Origin: Fusibacter ferrireducens | GTDB taxonomy: Bacteria > Bacillota > Clostridia > Peptostreptococcales > Acidaminobacteraceae | Assembly: GCF_015352425.1 (NCBI RefSeq) | Contig: NZ_JADKNH010000005.1 | Location: forward strand, 280,589 to 344,588 | Length of the DNA: 64,000 bases | Reading direction: 5' to 3' | Shown here: one piece after another, positions 9,475-17,770 of the stretch | Position numbering within the stretch: position 1 is the stretch's first letter | Layout of the letters: each line of letters starts with the position of its first letter | Made by a program: the position numbers and the translations under genes | The notes under the pieces: model-generated | Database searches by the model: none | The model's input: only the letters and a program-made list of their open reading frames with translations | What the model was told of the DNA's origin: nothing

Positions 9475-11040
9475 TTGGAAAATCAATTTAGTAATTTAGG
9501 GATAAAGGAACCGATTGTAAAGGCGTTAGAGAACATGGAATTCATTACGCCAACAGACGTGCAAGGAAAAGCAATTCCACGTATTTTAAATTCTGAAGAT
9601 CTGATTGTGATGTCGAAAACGGGAAGCGGTAAGACCGGTGCGTTTGGGATACCAGTGTTGCAGTCTGTTGACAACGCTGATCAAGGACCACAAGCGCTTA
9701 TTTTGACACCCACTAGAGAATTGGCGGTTCAAGTAGACAATGATCTTACGCGGATGTCCAAATATTTAAAAATCAACACAACGGCTGTGTATGGACAGCA
9801 CAATATGGATACAGAAATTAGTAAGATCAAAAGCGGTGTGGCAATTATCACAGGGACACCAGGACGTGTATATGATCACATTAGTAAAAAAACAATTTCT
9901 ACAAAGACGATTCGATATCTTGTTCTAGATGAGGCGGATCGAATGCTAGACATGGGTTTTATAGATCAGGTGGTTAAAATCATTAAAACGTTGCCGAAGA
10001 ACCGAGTCACAATGTTGTTCTCTGCAACGATGCCAAATGAAATTCAAAAAATTTGTAGAGAATATATGAAAGATCCTGTGACGATAGAACTTGAATCCGA
10101 TACTAAAACGGTGGATACGATCAAACAGATCTATTATCGCGTTAAACCAGATGAAAAGAGAACTCAGTTGGATCGACTTTTAAAATTGGAGCAGCCAGAT
10201 AGCTGTATGGTATTTTGTAATACGCGGCATGTGGTGGATCGCGTCAATGATTTTCTGCTCAGAAAAGGGTATGTTGTGGATTCTCTTCATGGTGCAAACA
10301 CACAGACGCGTAGATCCAAAACGATACAAAAATTTAAGAAGGGTGGATTACAAGTACTTGTAGCCACTGATGTTGCAGCCCGTGGCATCCACATCGATGA
10401 TTTGACTTTGGTTATTAATTATGATGTGCCCTCAGAAAAAGACAGTTACGTTCATAGAATTGGGAGAACAGGACGTGCTGGAAATGGCGGTAAAGCCATT
10501 ACACTTGTGACAACTTCTGAAATCAGGAATCTTTATGAGATTGAAGAGCATACAGGCGTATTGATAGATGAAGAGGAATTGCCAACAGATGAAGCTGTCA
10601 GAGAAGCAGTTAAAAATGCATCTGGGAAATGGGTGGGGATTGCACCAACGCCTCCTAGAGCGAGAACGCCACATTCCCAATCGCATCGTTCTAAGCCCAA
10701 ACATGTGGACGGCGGTACGAATAGAACTGCTCGATCTAAGAATTCAACTGCTAAGGGATCGACAGCTAAAAGATCTTCTTCAAATAGTGGACAGCGTCTT
10801 GAATCAACTCGTAAAGAGTTTAATTCGAGACAGACAAATCAAGGCAAATATGAGTATACGAGCAAACCGGTGTCCAATTCAAAACAATCAGATGTAAAAA
10901 AGAAAGCAGTTGTGACCATATCCAAACCCGTTATCATTTCTTCAAAGCCAAAGTCAGACTCAAAGTCACCTGTTGAAATAGCACCACCGAAAAAAACATT
11001 TTTTCAAAAAATGGTTGATCGCATAAAGAAAGTGAAATAG
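9475..11040 (+). CDS. DEAD-box ATP-dependent RNA helicase
   Basis: A 521-residue RNA helicase that unwinds structured RNA, for example in ribosome assembly or mRNA decay. The two RecA-like domains cover about residues 1-370: Q-motif region (FSNLGIKEPIVKALE), Walker A SKTGSGKTGA, PTRELA, DEAD in VLDEADRMLDMGF, SAT, VATDVAARGIHI and HRIGRTGRAG. The tail from about residue 395 is long, low-complexity and rich in Ser, Lys, Arg and Asn, as in CshA/RhlE-type RNA-binding tails. The start is TTG at 9475, supported by AAGGAAGG at 9462-9469. It is transcribed alone and converges on the next gene at a shared terminator. Confidence 0.92.
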   Translation: MENQFSNLGIKEPIVKALENMEFITPTDVQGKAIPRILNSEDLIVMSKTGSGKTGAFGIPVLQSVDNADQGPQALILTPTRELAVQVDNDLTRMSKYLKINTTAVYGQHNMDTEISKIKSGVAIITGTPGRVYDHISKKTISTKTIRYLVLDEADRMLDMGFIDQVVKIIKTLPKNRVTMLFSATMPNEIQKICREYMKDPVTIELESDTKTVDTIKQIYYRVKPDEKRTQLDRLLKLEQPDSCMVFCNTRHVVDRVNDFLLRKGYVVDSLHGANTQTRRSKTIQKFKKGGLQVLVATDVAARGIHIDDLTLVINYDVPSEKDSYVHRIGRTGRAGNGGKAITLVTTSEIRNLYEIEEHTGVLIDEEELPTDEAVREAVKNASGKWVGIAPTPPRARTPHSQSHRSKPKHVDGGTNRTARSKNSTAKGSTAKRSSSNSGQRLESTRKEFNSRQTNQGKYEYTSKPVSNSKQSDVKKKAVVTISKPVIISSKPKSDSKSPVEIAPPKKTFFQKMVDRIKKVK

Positions 11041-11064
11041 AGTAAGTGAGTCTAAAAATTTAAT

Positions 11065-11114
11065 AAAAGGGGCTGTTGCAAATCTAAGAAATTAGATGAG
11101 CAACGGCCCTTTTT
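11065..11114. terminator. Bidirectional terminator, copy 1 of a repeated hairpin
   Basis: AAAAGGGGCTGTTGC (11065-11079) pairs with GCAACGGCCCTTTTT (11100-11114), with a nested ATCTAA/TTAGAT stem. A near-identical hairpin occurs at 21477-21520, also between convergent genes. Confidence 0.82.
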
Positions 11115-11133
11115 ATAATCAAATCATAAGAAT

Positions 11134-12831
11134 CTAGTTTTTACTGAAAGCTTTGGGACTTAATTTACACCCTTCTTCTGAGCTCAAAGGTTTTGAATAA
11201 TAGTAGCCTTGTAGATAATCAATATTTAAAAGTACTGCGATTTCAGCCATTTCTATGGTTTCAATGCCCTCGGCGACAATGGTGATATTATTTTTATGAC
11301 AGAGATCAACGATAGATTTTAAAAAGCTTATGACAGAGGTGTTGTTGAGCGTTTGTGCCATGATTTCTCTATCTATTTTAAGTTCTGTAAGTGGAATCTG
11401 TATCAAGTTGTTGAGTGAAGCGTAGCCAGTACCGAAGTCATCCAGAGCAATACCGATACCTTGTGCCTTTAAATCTTTCAAGTTGTGCATGATGCAATCG
11501 GATTTTTCAAACATGATGGATTCTGTGATCTCTAATATGAGTTGATTGGGTGCAAGTGCAAATTGATGAACAAGCTCTTTTATTCGGTCAGAAAAGGATG
11601 GGTCTAAGAGTTGAATGATGGAAACGTTGACGGCAATTTTAACTTCTGTTTTGTGTTTAAAGTTATAAGCTGCAATGAAAGCACAAGACCGTTCAAGCAC
11701 AAAGTTTCCCAGTGCAATGATTTCTTGATTTGCTTCGGATACAGGTATAAACTCATCCGGCATGATAAGGTCGAACGCGCTGGAATGCCACCTTAAAAGT
11801 GCTTCAAAACAGGCAATTTCTTTTTCTTGAAGCTCCAAGATGGGCTGATAGACAATATAAAATTCGTTATGATGCAAGCCTTGCATCATATGTGTTTCGA
11901 TATGGAGATTTCTGAGAATACATGCCTTTGTTTGAGCACTATAAAAAGATATGATGCCGGAGCCCTTGCGTTGAGAATCCATGAGTGTCATATAAGCTCT
12001 AGTGAGAACTTCCTCGGCTGTTAGGGGATCATTTTCAATGGGATAATTTAGGGCGCTCATATTAAACTTAGAAGCACTTAAAAATTTTATTTTTTCTGAA
12101 TAGCTCAATATGGACTTTTGAAGTTGAGTAAATAAGTTCATAACAGCAGATCTCTCAACGATATCTTTTGAGAGTAGTGCAAACTCACTATTGGATATTC
12201 GATAGGCTTGATATTGATCCTTAGAGAGCATCTTGATCACTTTTGAACCCAGCTCGAGAATTTCCTTGGAGAAAGAGTGACCATAAATCTTAACCAAATG
12301 GTAAATGGGATCAAAATCAAGAAGTACAATTGTAAATGGATGCGCTGCTCTAATGTATATTGTGATGTCTTCTTCAAGTTTTTTACGATTAAAAAAACGG
12401 GTCTGTTCATCTAAGTATGCCATTTGGTAAAGCTTTTCATTGTAATTTTTTTGAAGTGTTATATCCGTGTGCGAACCTACCATAAAAATGAGTTTGCCTG
12501 ATTCATCGAAGTTTGCAATGCCCTGAGCTTCAATCCAAACTATTTCTCCACTTCTATTGTAAACTCTGTATTCAGATTTGAAACTTTCTATTCTTGAATG
12601 CACATGAGTTTCAATGCCTTTTTCAAATTGTGATTGATCTTCGGGATGAATATTGGCAATCCATTGATCTAATGTTGAATTTTCAAGGGATACGTTAAAT
12701 GATTTATAAAAATTCGCATTGAAAAAATGAACCGTATTATCAGGAAACATTTCCCATAAACCAATATTAGAGGCATCAAATAACTTGATGAGCTTGTCTA
12801 GTGATGGTTTTTTAGTGTTTATGAAATGCAT
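11134..12831 (-). CDS. PAS / degenerate-GGDEF / EAL cyclic-di-GMP phosphodiesterase
   Basis: A 565-residue soluble protein. Residues about 10-135 form a PAS/PAC domain (ending FMVGSHTDITLQK), about 135-300 a GGDEF-fold domain in which the signature reads SNSEF, and about 310-555 an EAL domain with FEALLRW, AINVSI, EITESI, DDFGTGYASL, LKIDRE and VAEGIET. The EAL residues needed for metal binding and catalysis look intact, so the predicted activity is hydrolysis of cyclic-di-GMP to pGpG, while the cyclase half is probably inactive or regulatory. GAGGTGAG precedes the ATG at 12831. There is no signal peptide or membrane helix, so the PAS domain reads a cytosolic signal. Confidence 0.9.
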   Translation of the reverse strand: MHFINTKKPSLDKLIKLFDASNIGLWEMFPDNTVHFFNANFYKSFNVSLENSTLDQWIANIHPEDQSQFEKGIETHVHSRIESFKSEYRVYNRSGEIVWIEAQGIANFDESGKLIFMVGSHTDITLQKNYNEKLYQMAYLDEQTRFFNRKKLEEDITIYIRAAHPFTIVLLDFDPIYHLVKIYGHSFSKEILELGSKVIKMLSKDQYQAYRISNSEFALLSKDIVERSAVMNLFTQLQKSILSYSEKIKFLSASKFNMSALNYPIENDPLTAEEVLTRAYMTLMDSQRKGSGIISFYSAQTKACILRNLHIETHMMQGLHHNEFYIVYQPILELQEKEIACFEALLRWHSSAFDLIMPDEFIPVSEANQEIIALGNFVLERSCAFIAAYNFKHKTEVKIAVNVSIIQLLDPSFSDRIKELVHQFALAPNQLILEITESIMFEKSDCIMHNLKDLKAQGIGIALDDFGTGYASLNNLIQIPLTELKIDREIMAQTLNNTSVISFLKSIVDLCHKNNITIVAEGIETIEMAEIAVLLNIDYLQGYYYSKPLSSEEGCKLSPKAFSKN

Positions 12832-12979
12832 GGACTCACCTCGATTTTAAATGGAATAAACAGATAAGCTAAATTGCTATTTAATAATTTATATAAATTG
12901 TAACACAATTAGTTTATGGAATCACATTAAAATTACTTGATCATTTTTAGGAAGAAAAAAAGAAGACGATTGGTATATA

Positions 12980-13009
12980 ATAAGAAGTATAAAGGATAAG
13001 AAGTATAAA
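12980..13009. repeat. Tandem direct repeat upstream of the Ada operon
   Basis: ATAAGAAGTATAAA occurs at 12980-12993 and again at 12996-13009, a 16-base period, about 75 bases before the N-Ada start. It could be a pair of activator sites, but no experimental motif is recalled to support this. Confidence 0.45.
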
Positions 13010-13081
13010 AGCTATAAGCGACGGGACGTATACGAGATTTAAGAGACGAACCTTTTAAAAAGGGTAACAGGAGGTGTCTTT

Positions 13082-13651
13082 ATGCAGTTGACACATGCAG
13101 AAATGTGGCAGGCATTTATAAAAAAAGATTCCAAATTTGATGGTGTTTTTTATACAGCAGTGAAGACGACAGGTATATTTTGCAAACCATCTTGTCGTGC
13201 GCGGAAACCATTAGAAAAAAATGTGATTTTCTATAATTCAGCTGATGAAGCGAAACAAGATGGCTTCAGACCTTGTAAAATTTGTGAACCTGAAGGTAAA
13301 AGCGCAGGGCATTTGGAAGATATCGTTGTAATGTTGAAAGTCTATGTGGATCGTCATTACGCTAAACAAATAAACTTTCTCGAATTTGCAAATCAAAATG
13401 GGTTGAGTCAAAATCATTTGACACGCGCTTTTAAAAAGGCGTGCAATATGACACCTAAAGCATATCTCGCTAAAGTCCGAATTGATCATGCAAGAGTGCT
13501 TTTAAAGGAAACTCATGAGGAGATCTTGAAAATAACCTATGATGTTGGTTTTTTAAGCATATCCAGCTTTTATAAACATTTTAAAATGGCAACGGGCACA
13601 TCTCCTAAAAAATTTCGAGAGTGCCCAGAAAGGACCTCTATTCATGGATGA
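13082..13651 (+). CDS. adaA: N-Ada methylphosphotriester-DNA methyltransferase / AraC-type activator
   Basis: A 189-residue protein equivalent to the N-terminal half of E. coli Ada and to Bacillus AdaA. The zinc site is Cys34, Cys38, Cys65 and Cys68 (FCKPSCRAR and CKIC); Cys34 corresponds to the residue that accepts methyl groups from phosphotriesters. Residues about 85-185 are an AraC helix-turn-helix pair (FLEFANQNGLSQNHLTRAFKK, then ITYDVGFLSISSFYKHFK). Methylated AdaA should activate its own operon. AGGAGGTG precedes the ATG. It overlaps alkA by 8 bases, and alkA overlaps ogt by 8 bases, so the three are translationally coupled. Confidence 0.9.
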   Translation: MQLTHAEMWQAFIKKDSKFDGVFYTAVKTTGIFCKPSCRARKPLEKNVIFYNSADEAKQDGFRPCKICEPEGKSAGHLEDIVVMLKVYVDRHYAKQINFLEFANQNGLSQNHLTRAFKKACNMTPKAYLAKVRIDHARVLLKETHEEILKITYDVGFLSISSFYKHFKMATGTSPKKFRECPERTSIHG

Positions 13652-14543
13652 GATTATTTTAGAAACGCCAGAAGACTTTAATTTTTCCGAGTGTCTCGTC
13701 TATCTCAACAGATCGGAATTGGAGTGCCTTCACAGAGTTGTAGAGGGGACTCTTATCAAACTTATTCCATGCTTGGGGCAATATTATTTAATTCAAATTA
13801 TCCCCATGAAAGATAATCAAGCGTTAAAAATCACACTGCTCACTGGTGTGATAAGAGATTATTTGCAAGTTGAAGCCATAAAAAATTATGTTAGAACATG
13901 GTTTGATTTAGAAACCTCGTTGACCTCATTTTATGAACTCGGCAAGCGAGATTCGATTGTAAGATATGTCACTGAAAGGTATAGAGGCCTTAGGATTGTC
14001 AAAATTATGGACTTGTTTGAAGGCTTTTGCTGGTCTGTTATTGGACAGCAAATCAATTTGAAGTTCGCCTATACACTAAAAAAACGACTGATTGAAACCT
14101 ACGGCGAGTCCATCACTTTCCAAGGTGAGCGCTATTATTTATTTCCCACGCCAGAAAGAATCGCTTGCTTGAGGACAGATGATTTAAAAGATTTGCAATT
14201 TTCAGGACGCAAAGCAGAATATGTGACTGGCATTGCAAATCTTTTTTGTCAAGGGGCTTTGGATGAAACTCAGATTAAGCATATGGAGTCATACGAGATG
14301 ATTAAAGAAAAACTTTTGAAAGTGAGAGGCATTGGGCATTGGACTGCGGATTATATTATGCTCAAATGTCTTGATGTAAAAGAAGCCTTTCCAATTGCGG
14401 ATGTGGGGATTCACAACGCAATTAAAGGTATTATGAATCTAGAACAGAAACCGACGATAGCGGAAATTGAATTGCTGTCAAAATTTTGGAAAGGGCATGA
14501 GGCATACGTGACTTTTTACTTATGGAGGTATTTATATGACTAA
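13644..14543 (+). CDS. alkA: DNA-3-methyladenine glycosylase (AlkA-type)
   Basis: A 299-residue base-excision glycosylase of the helix-hairpin-helix superfamily. The hairpin is LLKVRGIGHWTADYIML and the catalytic aspartate is Asp253 in PIADVG. The N-terminal part resembles the AlkA N-domain, and WSVIGQQINLKFAYTLKKRL is the typical start of the catalytic core. It removes N3-methyladenine and related lesions. The start ATG lies inside the end of adaA, which together with the overlap into ogt marks a compact adaptive-response operon. Confidence 0.88.
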   Translation: MDEIILETPEDFNFSECLVYLNRSELECLHRVVEGTLIKLIPCLGQYYLIQIIPMKDNQALKITLLTGVIRDYLQVEAIKNYVRTWFDLETSLTSFYELGKRDSIVRYVTERYRGLRIVKIMDLFEGFCWSVIGQQINLKFAYTLKKRLIETYGESITFQGERYYLFPTPERIACLRTDDLKDLQFSGRKAEYVTGIANLFCQGALDETQIKHMESYEMIKEKLLKVRGIGHWTADYIMLKCLDVKEAFPIADVGIHNAIKGIMNLEQKPTIAEIELLSKFWKGHEAYVTFYLWRYLYD

Positions 14544-15021
14544 TGTATATCGAGATGAATTCGTCGCTCCCTTTGGCATTTTAGAAATTATGGCCGATGA
14601 GTCTCATTTGATGAAGCTTGATTTGCTTAAAAGCGAACATGCAGATCGAAGGATAAATCCAAATCCAATTACGGATAGGACTAAAGATCAGTTAAGAGAT
14701 TATTTTGAAGGTAAGAGAATGGTTTTTGACCTGCCGATTTTGCCGCAAGGTACTGAGTATCAAAAAAAAGTATGGCAACATCTGTTGAATATTCCCTATG
14801 GTGAAACCATCTCTTATAAAACATTGGCAATTTGGACTGGAAATGACAAGGCATCAAGAGCAGTGGGACATGCAAATAGTAAAAATACGATTATGATTGT
14901 CATACCTTGTCATAGGGTAATTGGAAAAAATGGTGAGCTCACAGGTTATGCTGGCGGACTTGATGTGAAAAGATGGCTTATTGAACATGAACAAAAATTT
15001 GCCAACACCAAGGGGTTATGA
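14536..15021 (+). CDS. ogt: Methylated-DNA-protein-cysteine methyltransferase
   Basis: A 161-residue O6-methylguanine-DNA methyltransferase. The acceptor is Cys125 in the signature IPCHRVIG, preceded by the winged-helix segment VWQHLLNIPYGETISYKTLA and followed by GYAGGLDVKRWLIEHE. It transfers the methyl group irreversibly to itself. Together with AdaA it makes up the two halves of Ada as separate proteins. Its ATG overlaps the alkA stop. AdaB would be an equally suitable name. Confidence 0.9.
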   Translation: MTNVYRDEFVAPFGILEIMADESHLMKLDLLKSEHADRRINPNPITDRTKDQLRDYFEGKRMVFDLPILPQGTEYQKKVWQHLLNIPYGETISYKTLAIWTGNDKASRAVGHANSKNTIMIVIPCHRVIGKNGELTGYAGGLDVKRWLIEHEQKFANTKGL

Positions 15022-15068
15022 TAATATAAAAGCCGTTGCTTATCATTAAATGAGAATGGAGATTTTAT

Positions 15069-15410
15069 ATGCTTATATTACCGAATTGCCCAAAGTGCAA
15101 CTGCGAATACACCTATGAGATGGGGGCGCTTTATATCTGTCCAGAGTGTGCACATGAGTGGGCGATTAAATCACCGGAACGCGCGAACACAGAGGAGAAG
15201 ATTATCAAAGATGCCAACGGCAATGTGTTATCAGATGGAGATTCTGTTACGATCATAAAAGATTTAAAAGTCAAAGGGAGTTCATCTGTACTTAAAATAG
15301 GTACAAAGGTTAAAAACATTCGATTAGTAGAAGGTGATCATGATATCGATTGTAAAATTGAAGGTTTTGGTGCTATGAAACTGAAATCGGAATTTGTTAA
15401 AAAAGTATAG
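15069..15410 (+). CDS. yjdM: YjdM/PhnA-family zinc-ribbon protein
   Basis: A 113-residue protein with an N-terminal zinc ribbon ([16 protein letters not shown]...[10 protein letters not shown]) and a C-terminal KOW/SH3-like domain ([32 protein letters not shown]...). The whole length matches the YjdM (old name PhnA) family, once linked to phosphonate use but without an established biochemical role. GGAGA precedes the ATG. It follows ogt by 47 bases and may be read through from that operon. Confidence 0.88.
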   Translation: MLILPNCPKCNCEYTYEMGALYICPECAHEWAIKSPERANTEEKIIKDANGNVLSDGDSVTIIKDLKVKGSSSVLKIGTKVKNIRLVEGDHDIDCKIEGFGAMKLKSEFVKKV

Positions 15411-15461
15411 TTTCGTGAATGCTTATTTCACTTTTATAGAAATAAGAGAAAAAGACGCGCG

Positions 15462-15752
15462 CTATTTTTTTAATCCCAAGAATTCGTAAGTGATGTCGCT
15501 CGTAGGAAAAGTTCTGCAAGCCAGCGTAATGCCAGAGTCAAAATCTGCCTTGGAGATGTGCTCGCGACTCATTAGACCAACCGTATATGTGCCGGATAAC
15601 ACTTTTATTCGGCAATAGCCACAACCTCCTTGTCTGCAGCCTACCATGAAATTAGCATTATGGTTGGCTTCAAGAGATTCTAGGAGGTTTTGATTTTCTC
15701 TGCAAGTATAAGTGATGTTCTTGTTAACAATGGTAATCTTATTTTTTTCCAT
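15462..15752 (-). CDS. XylT-like plant-type [2Fe-2S] ferredoxin
   Basis: A 96-residue [2Fe-2S] ferredoxin. The cluster ligands are in GCRQGGCGYC (three cysteines) plus the distant cysteine in TLACRTFP. The short length and the GCRQGGCGYCRIKVLSG motif match ferredoxins such as XylT that re-reduce the active-site iron of extradiol catechol dioxygenases. It is divergent from the IclR gene of the meta-cleavage cluster, and its apparent -10 box overlaps the IclR-type operator, which supports co-regulation with the dioxygenase at 18811. GAGGAGG precedes the ATG at 15752. Confidence 0.85.
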   Translation of the reverse strand: MEKNKITIVNKNITYTCRENQNLLESLEANHNANFMVGCRQGGCGYCRIKVLSGTYTVGLMSREHISKADFDSGITLACRTFPTSDITYEFLGLKK

Positions 15753-15822
15753 ATAAATCCTCCTCGTTGCATAGGGTTAGATCATTGAGAAATCCTAAAG
15801 GTAGAAATCTCAATGCTCAATC

Positions 15823-15856
15823 GTTCGATAATATCAAACTGCATTTGACTATACAA
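15823..15856 (-). promoter_or_regulatory. Ferredoxin promoter overlapped by IclR-type operator
   Basis: On the minus strand TTGTAT (15856-15851), a 17-base spacer and TATTAT (15833-15828) form a promoter toward the ferredoxin. The operator-like GTTCGATAATATCAAAC spans 15823-15839 across the -10 box and differs by one base from the perfect palindrome at 16784-16800. Confidence 0.65.
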
Positions 15857-15875
15857 AATTTTTCAACAAAATCTC

Positions 15876-15904
15876 TTTACAGAGATCATGTGATGTGATA
15901 ATAT
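15876..15904 (+). promoter_or_regulatory. Promoter of the IclR-type regulator gene
   Basis: TTTACA (15876-15881), a 17-base spacer and TAATAT (15899-15904), 70 bases before the TTG start. Its -35 box lies 36 bases from the operator at 15823-15839, so both divergent genes may be controlled from one site. Confidence 0.55.
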
Positions 15905-15974
15905 TGTATCAAGATCAGTACGAAATTGCCAATGATTTGAAATGAATCGAGAATAATTAAGTGAGGTCATTTAA

Positions 15975-16742
15975 TTGAGTAGTAATAAAATTGTACAGTC
16001 TGTTGACAGAGCGATGCGCATTTTAAAATGTTTTTCAGAAGAGACGCCGGAGCTTAAATTATCCGAAATATCTGATCATTTAGATTTGAATAAGAGTACA
16101 GTACATGGGATTGTGAGCACCTTGAAAGCACATGGACTGTTAGAACAAAATGAAGAAAATCAAAAATACAAATTGGGATTGAAATTGATGGAATTAGGAG
16201 ATGTTGTTGCCCATTCTATTGATATTCTAAAAATTGCACCACCTCTTTTAACGGAACTTGGCAAAATATTAAATGAGACCATCCATATTGGCATACTGGA
16301 TGGAATGGAAGTCTCTTATATTTATAAGCAAGAATCTAGTCAGTCTATGAGAATACATACGACAATTGGTGCTAGGAATCCCGCCCATTGCACTGGGCTT
16401 GGAAAAGTGCTTCTTGCTTATGTAGATCCAGAGGTTTTAGATAGTACCATGCCTGAAATATTGGAACAGAGAACTCCGAATACCATTGTGGATCGAGAGA
16501 AGCTCTATGTGGAACTGGATACCATTAGAAAAAAGGGTTATGCAATAGATCATGAAGAAATTGCCGAAGGCTTGACATGTGTGGCCACGCCTTTGTTTGA
16601 TCAGAATGGTGCTGTGAAATATGCCATGAGCACGTCTGGTCCGACTTTCAGAATGACCGAAGAAAAAATAGATGAAACCATTCAAAATATGAAAGAGGTT
16701 GCCAAGACACTTTCATTAAAATTAGGCTATAAAGGATTGTAG
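15975..16742 (+). CDS. IclR family transcriptional regulator of the meta-cleavage cluster
   Basis: A 255-residue IclR-type regulator. Residues about 8-70 are the winged helix-turn-helix (LSEISDHLDLNKSTVHGIVSTLKAHGLLEQ); about 85-250 the GAF-like effector domain, with the characteristic GARNPAHCTGLGKVLLAY and EEIAEGLTCVATPLF. The start is TTG at 15975 behind GAGGT. It is divergent from the ferredoxin and upstream of the catabolic operon. The same 17-bp motif sits before both, so this protein is the obvious binder; whether it activates or represses is not evident. Its terminator overlaps the last codons. Confidence 0.88.
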   Translation: MSSNKIVQSVDRAMRILKCFSEETPELKLSEISDHLDLNKSTVHGIVSTLKAHGLLEQNEENQKYKLGLKLMELGDVVAHSIDILKIAPPLLTELGKILNETIHIGILDGMEVSYIYKQESSQSMRIHTTIGARNPAHCTGLGKVLLAYVDPEVLDSTMPEILEQRTPNTIVDREKLYVELDTIRKKGYAIDHEEIAEGLTCVATPLFDQNGAVKYAMSTSGPTFRMTEEKIDETIQNMKEVAKTLSLKLGYKGL

Positions 16743-16764
16743 GTATTCTACAGCCTAATTTTTT
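16721..16764 (+). terminator. Terminator overlapping the end of the IclR gene
   Basis: ATTAGGCT (16721-16728, inside the last codons) pairs with AGCCTAAT (16752-16759), with an inner GTAG/CTAC stem, followed by TTTTT. It separates the regulator transcript from the mhp-type operon. Confidence 0.72.
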
Positions 16765-16783
16765 AACATTATATGAGAATGCG

Positions 16784-16800
16784 GTTTGATAATATCAAAC
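16784..16800. promoter_or_regulatory. IclR-type operator before the meta-cleavage operon
   Basis: GTTTGATAATATCAAAC is a perfect 17-bp palindrome (8-base arms around one A), 89 bases before the mhpF start. The copy at 15823-15839 matches at 16 of 17 positions. No convincing -35/-10 pair was found beside it, which would fit an activator-dependent promoter. Confidence 0.65.
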
Positions 16801-16888
16801 GAACTGTAGTGGATGAAAATCGCGATGAGTAAATGAATAAGGAAATTGGATATGTGTGAACAATCTGAATAAAAGGAGGGTGTATCTG

Positions 16889-17770
16889 TTGGAAAAGATA
16901 AAAGTTGCAATCATAGGACCAGGCAATATTGGTTTGGATCTGCTGTACAAGATTGAACGCAGTCCATATTTAGAATTAGCATACATGATTGGGATTCAGG
17001 ATTCTCTTGGTATTGAAACAGCTAAAGGGAAAGGTGTCAAGACGACGACAGAGGGGATTGATGGTTTTTTGCCTGAATCAGATGATGTGAGTATTGTATT
17101 CGACTGTACCAGTGCAAAAGCCCATTTGTACAATGGACCAAAACTCAAGGAAAAAGGAATTTTCACGATTGATTTGACACCGGCGGCTATTGGGCCAATG
17201 CTCATTCCAGCGGTTAATTTAACGGATCAAATGTTGGAACTGGATAACGTCAACATGGTAACCTGTGCTGGACAAGCCACAACACCGATTGTGGCGGCGA
17301 TTAATGCAGTGGCAGATGTCTCTTATGCGGAAGTGGTCTCTTCTATAAGCAGCAAGAGTGCTGGACCTGGCACAAGAGCCAATATCGATGAATTTACAGT
17401 GACGACGCAGAAAGCATTAAAAGAAGTTGGTGGTGCCGATGAGTCCAAAGTCATCATTGTATTAAATCCAGCTGAGCCACCAATTTACATGAGAAATACC
17501 ATTTATACGAGAGTAAAGCATACAGATTTAGAAATCATAAAAAAAGCAGTTGAAGAAATGGTTTTGAAAATTAAGGCGTATGTTCCGGGCTATAAACTCA
17601 TGTTGGAACCAATTATTCAAGATGATGTTGTAACGACAATTATACAAGTTGCTGGTCTTGGAGATTATTTGCCTGTTTATTCAGGTAACTTAGATATTAT
17701 TACCTCTGCAGCTGTGAATATTGCAGAAAAATATGCGCAAAGAAGGGCAGGTGATGGCAAAGATGTCTAA
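16889..17770 (+). CDS. mhpF: Acetaldehyde dehydrogenase (acetylating)
   Basis: A 293-residue enzyme that oxidises acetaldehyde to acetyl-CoA with NAD and CoA, the final step of the meta pathway. The NAD site is IIGPGNIG near residue 9 and the catalytic Cys126 is in [11 protein letters not shown]. Full length matches MhpF/DmpF. The TTG at 16889 is preferred because AAAAGGAGG lies 8 bases upstream; a further in-frame GTG at 16856 has no such site. It overlaps the aldolase gene by 17 bases. In this family the dehydrogenase and aldolase form a channelling complex, and the overlap fits matched synthesis. Confidence 0.92.
   Translation: MEKIKVAIIGPGNIGLDLLYKIERSPYLELAYMIGIQDSLGIETAKGKGVKTTTEGIDGFLPESDDVSIVFDCTSAKAHLYNGPKLKEKGIFTIDLTPAAIGPMLIPAVNLTDQMLELDNVNMVTCAGQATTPIVAAINAVADVSYAEVVSSISSKSAGPGTRANIDEFTVTTQKALKEVGGADESKVIIVLNPAEPPIYMRNTIYTRVKHTDLEIIKKAVEEMVLKIKAYVPGYKLMLEPIIQDDVVTTIIQVAGLGDYLPVYSGNLDIITSAAVNIAEKYAQRRAGDGKDV

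Noticed and set aside
11069..11079. CTGTTGCAAA resembling ends of IS6-type insertion sequences
   Set aside because: No transposase or paired terminal repeats nearby; the hairpin with T-run explains it as a terminator.
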